DNA from: Prauserella halophila
Lineage (GTDB): Bacteria; Actinomycetota; Actinomycetes; Mycobacteriales; Pseudonocardiaceae
NCBI RefSeq assembly: GCF_024171895.1
Contig: NZ_JAMTCQ010000009.1
Location: 1,258,944-1,322,943, forward strand
DNA length: 64,000 nt
Reading direction: 5' to 3'
Shown here: piece after piece, positions 59,044 to 64,000 of the stretch
Layout: each line of letters starts with the position of its first letter
Position numbering within the stretch: the first letter of the stretch is position 1
The notes under the pieces: model-generated
The model's input: the letters and a program-made list of their open reading frames with translations, nothing else
Told to the model about the DNA's origin: nothing
Databases searched by the model: none
Translations under genes and position numbers: made by a program

Positions 59044-60395
59044 ACGACGAGAACACCGCCCCCGCTGCCGCACCGCGCCATGGCGTCGATGCGTCCCGGC
59101 GGCGGTTCCTGCGGGTCGCGACGACGACCGGTGCCGCGATCGTGCTGTCCACCGCGGCGGGGGCGCCGGCCGTGTCGGCGGCCCGGAGCGGAGGGCACGG
59201 CCCGGGCGTGGCGGGCGAGAAGGACCTGCGGGTCTACGTGCTCGTCGTCGACGGGCTACGGCCCGACGAGATCGACCCCGGTGTGACGCCGAACCTGTAC
59301 GCACTGCGTGCCGAGGGGACGCACTTCCCGCAGGCGCGTGCACTGCCGGTGACGGAGACACTGCCTAACCACGTGATGATGATGACCGGCGTACGGCCCG
59401 ACCGGTCGGGTGTGCCTGCCAACGACGTCTACGACCGTGACGAGGGTGTGGTGCGCACGCTCGACCGGCCGTCGGACATCCGCGTGCCGACCCTGCTCGA
59501 GCGGGTCGCGGGCACGGGCCGGGTGAGCGGCAGTGTGCTCAGTAAGGAGTACCTGTACACGATCTTCGGGGATCGGGCGAGTGTTCGCTGGGAACCGGAG
59601 CCGCTGATTCCGGTCACCGACCATGCGCCGGACCTGGCGACCAAGTGCGCGTTGTCGGCGATGGTGGACGAGACGGATCCGGACCTCGTCTTCGTCAATC
59701 TCGGTGACGTCGACCGGGTGGGCCATGCGGACCTGACCGGCACGTCGCTGGGACTGTTGCGGACGGGCGCACTCGCTGCCACGGATGCGCATGTCGGCCG
59801 GTTCGTCGACGAGCTGCGCAGCAGCGGCCGCTGGTCTTCGAGCGTGGTCATGGTGATCGCGGACCACTCGATGGACTGGTCGCACGGGCACAAGATGATC
59901 TCACTGCAGGCGCCGCTGGAGGCGGACGAGGCACTGGCGGGCAAGGTCGCGATCGCGCAGAACGGCGGAGCGGACCTGCTGACCTTCACCGGCCCGGAGT
60001 CCGAACGCGGCGCGGCCGTGGCGCGGATGCGGGAGATCGCCCTGGCCACGTCGGGGGTGCTGTCGGTGCACTCGCCCGCGAAGCTGCGGCTCGCACCGGA
60101 CGGTGCGGACCTGGTCGTGTACTGCGAGGCGGGATGGCGCTTCTCCGACCCGACGCCGATATCGAACCCGATCCCGGGTAACCACGGTCACCCGGCGACC
60201 GAGCCCATCCCGTTCTTCGTCGCGGGCGGGCATCCACGGGTACGCAAGGGGGTGACGTCCTCGGCTCCGGCGACGACGGTCGACGTGGCACCGACAGTGG
60301 GCGAGCTGTTCGCGTTGCCGCCGGTCGCAGGCGGTTACGACGGTGCGACGCGGCACGAGGCGCTATTTTCAAGATCCGGGTCGGCCATCTCATAG
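59040..60395 (+). CDS. Tat-exported type I phosphodiesterase/nucleotide pyrophosphatase family protein
   Basis: A 451-residue alkaline-phosphatase-superfamily enzyme. The Tat signal has SRRRFLRVATTTGAAIVLST. LVVDGLRPDEI supplies the first metal Asp, TETLPNHVMMMTG holds the likely catalytic Thr, and later LGDVDRVGHADL, MVIADHSMDW and NPIPGNHGH supply metal ligands. It is coupled to phoD, so the pair may scavenge phosphate from organic esters outside the cell. The last dozen codons run into AT-richer DNA, and the C-terminus (EALFSRSGSAIS) may be slightly altered relative to relatives. Confidence 0.9.
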   Translation: MNDENTAPAAAPRHGVDASRRRFLRVATTTGAAIVLSTAAGAPAVSAARSGGHGPGVAGEKDLRVYVLVVDGLRPDEIDPGVTPNLYALRAEGTHFPQARALPVTETLPNHVMMMTGVRPDRSGVPANDVYDRDEGVVRTLDRPSDIRVPTLLERVAGTGRVSGSVLSKEYLYTIFGDRASVRWEPEPLIPVTDHAPDLATKCALSAMVDETDPDLVFVNLGDVDRVGHADLTGTSLGLLRTGALAATDAHVGRFVDELRSSGRWSSSVVMVIADHSMDWSHGHKMISLQAPLEADEALAGKVAIAQNGGADLLTFTGPESERGAAVARMREIALATSGVLSVHSPAKLRLAPDGADLVVYCEAGWRFSDPTPISNPIPGNHGHPATEPIPFFVAGGHPRVRKGVTSSAPATTVDVAPTVGELFALPPVAGGYDGATRHEALFSRSGSAIS

Positions 60396-61275
60396 AAGTT
60401 CCGATTCACCGAATCCGAATTGGCGGCAGTGATGACCTCGGTCACCGGAATTGTGTCCGCAAGCACACTCGTGAATCGCACATCGTGCAGGTTGCATTGT
60501 TTCGCCACGATGTCAAGGCGGCAACGGAACGATAACGGTACTACATTTTGACAATCTTGGGCGGTGCACCGGCGATGTCCGGCGGCGCTCCCGCGGTGAT
60601 TCGGTGATCGCCTCGGCAGGTATCGTTGTTGAGTAATGCGCAACGCGTTGTCGGATACGCTACGAACTCGAATCTTGTATCATTGATCAGGCTCACGGGC
60701 TAGAGCTGCGGCGAAATCCGCGCTGAAATGCACACTGGGTAGTTCTGCTTGGTCCGAACGTGTCGGTGTGTTGCGGACGTCACAAAACCCTTGGCGGTGT
60801 AACGCGGGGGTGGTTGCGCATTGCGCGCATCAGCCCTCCGACCTGGCAGAACGCAGCTCGCCGCGGCGTCGTGAGCGCGGCTCGTGCGGCCGCGAAGCGT
60901 CGCTCGCGCGGTATACGAGGGGTGAAAATTCACGTCACGCCACGGACCCATTGATCGAACGGCGAGTTTGTGAATAGATTGAGTCTCAGGCGGTTTGCGC
61001 GGGATCAGTGCGGATACGGCGCAATTCCGCCCAGTCGGGGCGAAGGGCCGCGTCAGGTGTGACGCGCGTTACTCGGGCTGCGCACAATGCGCGCCGCGGG
61101 CCGATTTGAACCGCGATCGATACGTCGCGTCGTCGGCCCGGATCTTTCTCCGCCCTTCCCCGATGTGTTCGCGGCCGTATCTCCGCACGTGACGTGCGCC
61201 GAGAGGTGGGACGAGACTGCGGTGAGTCGGCCACGGACGATCAAGCACCGATCCGCCGAACGTGGAGGGAACCCA
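60396..61275 (+). other. 880-bp AT-richer intergenic region before the betaine operon
   Basis: No convincing gene in either direction. The left 400 bp is visibly poorer in G+C than its surroundings. The frame on the minus strand at 60335-60643 (102 codons) overlaps the end of the phosphodiesterase gene and resembles no family I know. The right half contains a candidate promoter (60951-60980) and a long presumed leader of about 290 nt for the betaine methyltransferase. I see no known riboswitch motif in it. Confidence 0.7.
60951..60980 (+). promoter_or_regulatory. candidate promoter of the betaine synthesis operon
   Basis: TTGATC (60951-60956), an 18-bp spacer and TAGATT (60975-60980). It is the best -35/-10 pair found in the region and would give a leader of about 290 nt ahead of the start at 61276. 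Osmotic control is expected from the operon's function but is not visible as a defined operator. Confidence 0.4.
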
Positions 61276-62976
61276 ATGCAGGAATCAACGGCTGGCACCA
61301 CCGATGCGCAGGCCGAAGTCGCAGAGAAGAGCCGCGCCGACGCGCATCCCGACCAGGCGTTCGGTTCCGACCCGCTGGCCGTCCGGGAGAGCGACCACTA
61401 CGCCGAGGAGTACAACGAGGGCTTCGTCGACAAGTGGGACGAGCTGATCGACTGGCGTGGCCGGTACGAGAGTGAAGGCAGCTTCTTCGTCGACCTGCTC
61501 CGCAAGCACGGCGTCGAGTCGGTACTCGACGCCGCCGCGGGGACGGGCTTCCACTCCGTGCGCATGCTCGAGGCGGGCTTCGACACGACGAGTGTCGACG
61601 GCGCCGCCGAGATGCTGGCGAAGGCGTTCGAGAACGGCAAGCAGTACGGCGACTACGTCCTGAAGGTCGTGCACTCCGACTGGCGCTGGCTGAGCAAGGA
61701 CGTCAAGGGCAAGTACGACGCGATCGTCTGCCTGGGCAACTCCTTCACGCACCTGTTCGACGAGAACGACCGTCGTAAGGCGCTGGCCGAGTTCTACTCC
61801 GTGCTCAAGCACGACGGCATCCTGATCATCGACCAGCGCAACTACGACTCGATCCTCGACGACGGGTTCTCGAGCAAGCACACGTACTACTACTGCGGTG
61901 ACCAGGTCAGCGCCGAGCCGGAGTACGTCGACGACGGTCTGGCCCGTTTCCGGTACGAGTTCCCGGACGGCTCGCTGTACCACCTCAACATGTTCCCGCT
62001 GCGCAAGAACTACCTGCGCCGCCTGCTGCGTGAGGTCGGCTTCCAGCAGATCGACACGTACGGCGACTTCCAGGAGGCCTACGGCAGCGACAACGCGCCG
62101 GACTTCTTCGTGCACGTTGCGACGAAGGCGTACCTGGAGAACACGATGACGGAGAACTACTCGAGTGCGGTCAACACCGCTCGCGAGTACTACAACTCCG
62201 AGGACGCCGACAACTTCTACTACAACGTCTGGGGCGGCACCGACATCCACGTCGGCCTGTACCAGTCGGAGACCGAGGAGATCGCCGCCGCCAGCCGTCG
62301 CACGGTCGAGCAGATGGCGAACACGCTCGACCTGACCAAGGGCCAGAAGGTGCTCGACCTGGGTGCCGGCTACGGCGGTGCGGCCCGCTACCTGGCCGAG
62401 ACCTACGGCGTCCACGTCACGTGCTTGAACCTCTCCGAGGTCGAGAACGAGCGCAACCGCCAGTTCAACAAGGAAGCGGGCCTCTCCGAGCTGATCGACG
62501 TCGTCGACGGCGACTTCGAGAACCTGGCGTTCAACGACAACGAGTTCGACGTCATCTGGTCGCAGGACGCGTACCTGCACAGCGGTGACCGCGTCCGCGT
62601 GGTCGAGGAAGCGGTGCGCGTGCTCAAGCCGAACGGCGAGATGGTCTTCACCGACCCGATGGCCGCGGACGGCTGCGACACGTCCGCGCTGCAGCCGATT
62701 CTCGACCGGCTTCACCTCGACAGCCTCGGCTCGCCCGCCTTCTACACGAAGGAGCTGAAGCGCCTGGGTATGGCGTCGGTCGAGTTCGACGACCACACCC
62801 ACCAGCTCGCGAACCACTACGGTCGCGTACTGGCCGAGCTGGAGAAGCGGGAGACCGAGCTGGCCGGCACGATCAGCCAGGACTACCGCGACCGCATGAA
62901 GCTCGGCCTCCGGAACTGGGTTGCCGGCGGCAAGTCCGGCAACCTCGCGTGGGGCATCTTCCACGTCAAGGCGTGA
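61276..62976 (+). CDS. fused glycine/sarcosine and sarcosine/dimethylglycine N-methyltransferase
   Basis: Makes glycine betaine by three successive SAM-dependent methylations of glycine. 566 residues with two methyltransferase domains. The N-terminal GSMT domain (about 1-285) has [18 protein letters not shown] after Val83-Leu84 and [18 protein letters not shown]. The C-terminal SDMT domain (about 290-566) has [20 protein letters not shown] from residue 359 and [23 protein letters not shown]. In most bacteria these are separate proteins; a fusion of this size is known from Actinopolyspora halophila. The frame is open from 61087, but the ATG at 61276 has GGAGGG eight bases upstream. metK follows 71 bp later with no terminator between. 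Confidence 0.95.
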   Translation: MQESTAGTTDAQAEVAEKSRADAHPDQAFGSDPLAVRESDHYAEEYNEGFVDKWDELIDWRGRYESEGSFFVDLLRKHGVESVLDAAAGTGFHSVRMLEAGFDTTSVDGAAEMLAKAFENGKQYGDYVLKVVHSDWRWLSKDVKGKYDAIVCLGNSFTHLFDENDRRKALAEFYSVLKHDGILIIDQRNYDSILDDGFSSKHTYYYCGDQVSAEPEYVDDGLARFRYEFPDGSLYHLNMFPLRKNYLRRLLREVGFQQIDTYGDFQEAYGSDNAPDFFVHVATKAYLENTMTENYSSAVNTAREYYNSEDADNFYYNVWGGTDIHVGLYQSETEEIAAASRRTVEQMANTLDLTKGQKVLDLGAGYGGAARYLAETYGVHVTCLNLSEVENERNRQFNKEAGLSELIDVVDGDFENLAFNDNEFDVIWSQDAYLHSGDRVRVVEEAVRVLKPNGEMVFTDPMAADGCDTSALQPILDRLHLDSLGSPAFYTKELKRLGMASVEFDDHTHQLANHYGRVLAELEKRETELAGTISQDYRDRMKLGLRNWVAGGKSGNLAWGIFHVKA

Positions 62977-63047
62977 TCCGGCGCCGCATCGCAAGCAAGT
63001 TCACGAGACACAAGTAAGACCGCTCCCGTCGACAGAAGGAAGCATTG

Positions 63048-64000
63048 TGAGTACAGGCAGGTTGTTCACGAGTGAGTCGGTGACCGAGGGTCACCCGGAC
63101 AAGATGTGTGACGCGATTAGCGACACGATTCTGGATGCGATGTTGGCGCAGGATCCGCGGTCGCGGGTCGCGGTGGAAGCGATGATCACGACTGGTCAGG
63201 TGCATGTGGCCGGTGAGGTGACGACGGCGGCGAACGTGGATGCGACGGCGTTGATTCGTCAGGCGGTGTTGGACATCGGTTATGACTCCTCGGAGAAGGG
63301 CTTTGATGGCGCTTCGTGTGGTGTGAGTGTGTCGATCGGTGCGCAGTCGCCGGATATTGCGCAGGGTGTGGACACGGCGTATGAGTCGCGTCTGGAGAAT
63401 GCTCTGGATGATCTGGACAAGCAGGGTGCCGGTGATCAGGGGTTGATGTTCGGGTATGCCTGCTCGGACACGCCGGAGTTGATGCCGTTGCCGATCGCGT
63501 TGTCGCACCGGTTGTCGTTGCGGTTGTCGCAGGTGCGGAAGAACGGCACGGTGCCGTATTTGCGTGCGGATGGGAAGACGCAGGTCACGATCGAGTACGA
63601 CAAGGACAAGCCGGTCCGGTTGGACACGGTGGTGTTGTCGTCGCAGCATGCTGAGGGTATCGATCTGGACAAGCAGCTTGCGGCGGATGTGCAGAAGTAT
63701 GTGATTGATCCGGAGATCGAGGATCTGGGTCTGCAGGCCGAGAACCCGAACATTTTGATCAATCCGACGGGCCGGTTCGTGGTCGGTGGTCCGATGGGTG
63801 ATGCGGGTCTGACGGGTCGGAAGATCATTGTCGACACGTATGGCGGGATGGCCCGTCATGGTGGTGGCGCGTTCTCGGGTAAGGACCCGTCGAAGGTGGA
63901 CCGGTCCGCGGCGTATGCGACGCGGTGGGTGGCCAAGAACGTGGTGGCTGCCGGTCTGGCGGATCGGGCCGAGGTGCAGGTCGCCTATGCGATCGGTAAG
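63048..64000 (+). CDS. metK: S-adenosylmethionine synthetase, 3'-truncated by the window end
   Basis: Makes S-adenosylmethionine, the methyl donor for the preceding enzyme. 317 codons of about 400 are present and the gene runs off the window without a stop. It starts at GTG with GAAGGA eight bases upstream: [67 protein letters not shown] and [19 protein letters not shown] are all MetK signatures. Codon use differs from its neighbours, with many G- and T-ending codons (TTG, GGT, GAT, GTG) where other genes here prefer C. Placement behind GSMT-SDMT suggests a copy dedicated to betaine synthesis. Confidence 0.96.

Noticed and set aside
62977..63047. SAM riboswitch or terminator between the betaine synthase and metK
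   Set aside because: The 71-bp gap has no hairpin of note and no SAM-box features; it reads as a simple intercistronic gap.

Overview
The window reads as chromosomal DNA of a high-GC, probably halophilic actinobacterium, most likely of the Pseudonocardiaceae/Actinopolyspora type. The evidence is the strong G/C third-position bias, a complete mce operon, an actinobacterial division cluster (ftsW, ftsQ, ftsZ, pgeF, yggS, sepF, yggT, wag31, with no ftsA), a translational T-box in front of ileS, many leaderless genes, and a fused glycine-to-betaine methyltransferase of the kind known from Actinopolyspora halophila. No rRNA, tRNA, CRISPR array, transposase or phage gene was seen.

Layout. 1-10318 (+): an mce lipid/sterol importer (two MlaE/YrbE permeases, MceA to MceF, two Mce-associated membrane proteins), its genes overlapping by a few bases. 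10388-14225: a three-gene set (GT4 glycosyltransferase, SAM methyltransferase, alpha/alpha-toroid protein) followed by a convergent second methyltransferase. 14355-17967: FAD dehydrogenase, [3Fe-4S]-type ferredoxin and 3-ketosteroid-delta1-dehydrogenase. Both clusters start behind sites resembling the KstR operator (TnnAACnnGTTnnA), so import, side reactions and ring dehydrogenation of steroid-like lipids may form one regulon. 17995-34822: murE, murF, mraY, murD, ftsW, murG, murC, ftsQ, ftsZ, pgeF, yggS, sepF, yggT, wag31 and a zinc-ribbon membrane protein. This division cluster lacks its usual upstream half (mraZ, rsmH, ftsL, ftsI), which is replaced by the steroid-type genes.

34861-44507: seven 17-bp tandem repeats run straight into the ileS T-box leader; then ileS, a two-component system with a poly-Asp membrane protein, a CPA1 antiporter, lspA and an rluD-type pseudouridine synthase. 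44541-57146 is mixed: a DUF885 metallohydrolase, a GH65 phosphorylase with beta-phosphoglucomutase (disaccharide breakdown to glucose-6-phosphate), a PIG-L deacetylase, a STAS protein in a repeat-rich setting, a methyltransferase, a DUF2237 protein, a short GntR regulator and an EAL-CBS-GGDEF protein. 57355-60395: two Tat-exported phosphoesterases. 60396-61275: a long, AT-richer, gene-poor leader. 61276-64000: betaine synthesis (fused GSMT-SDMT plus metK, cut by the window end), a compatible-solute operon in which MetK supplies the S-adenosylmethionine used by the methyltransferase.

Overall the window combines lipid/steroid uptake and oxidation, cell-wall synthesis and division, and osmoadaptation. 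A recurring local feature is exact short tandem duplication (13-18 bp units), both between and inside genes. Names rest on motifs and gene order that I can read directly; no database search was possible.
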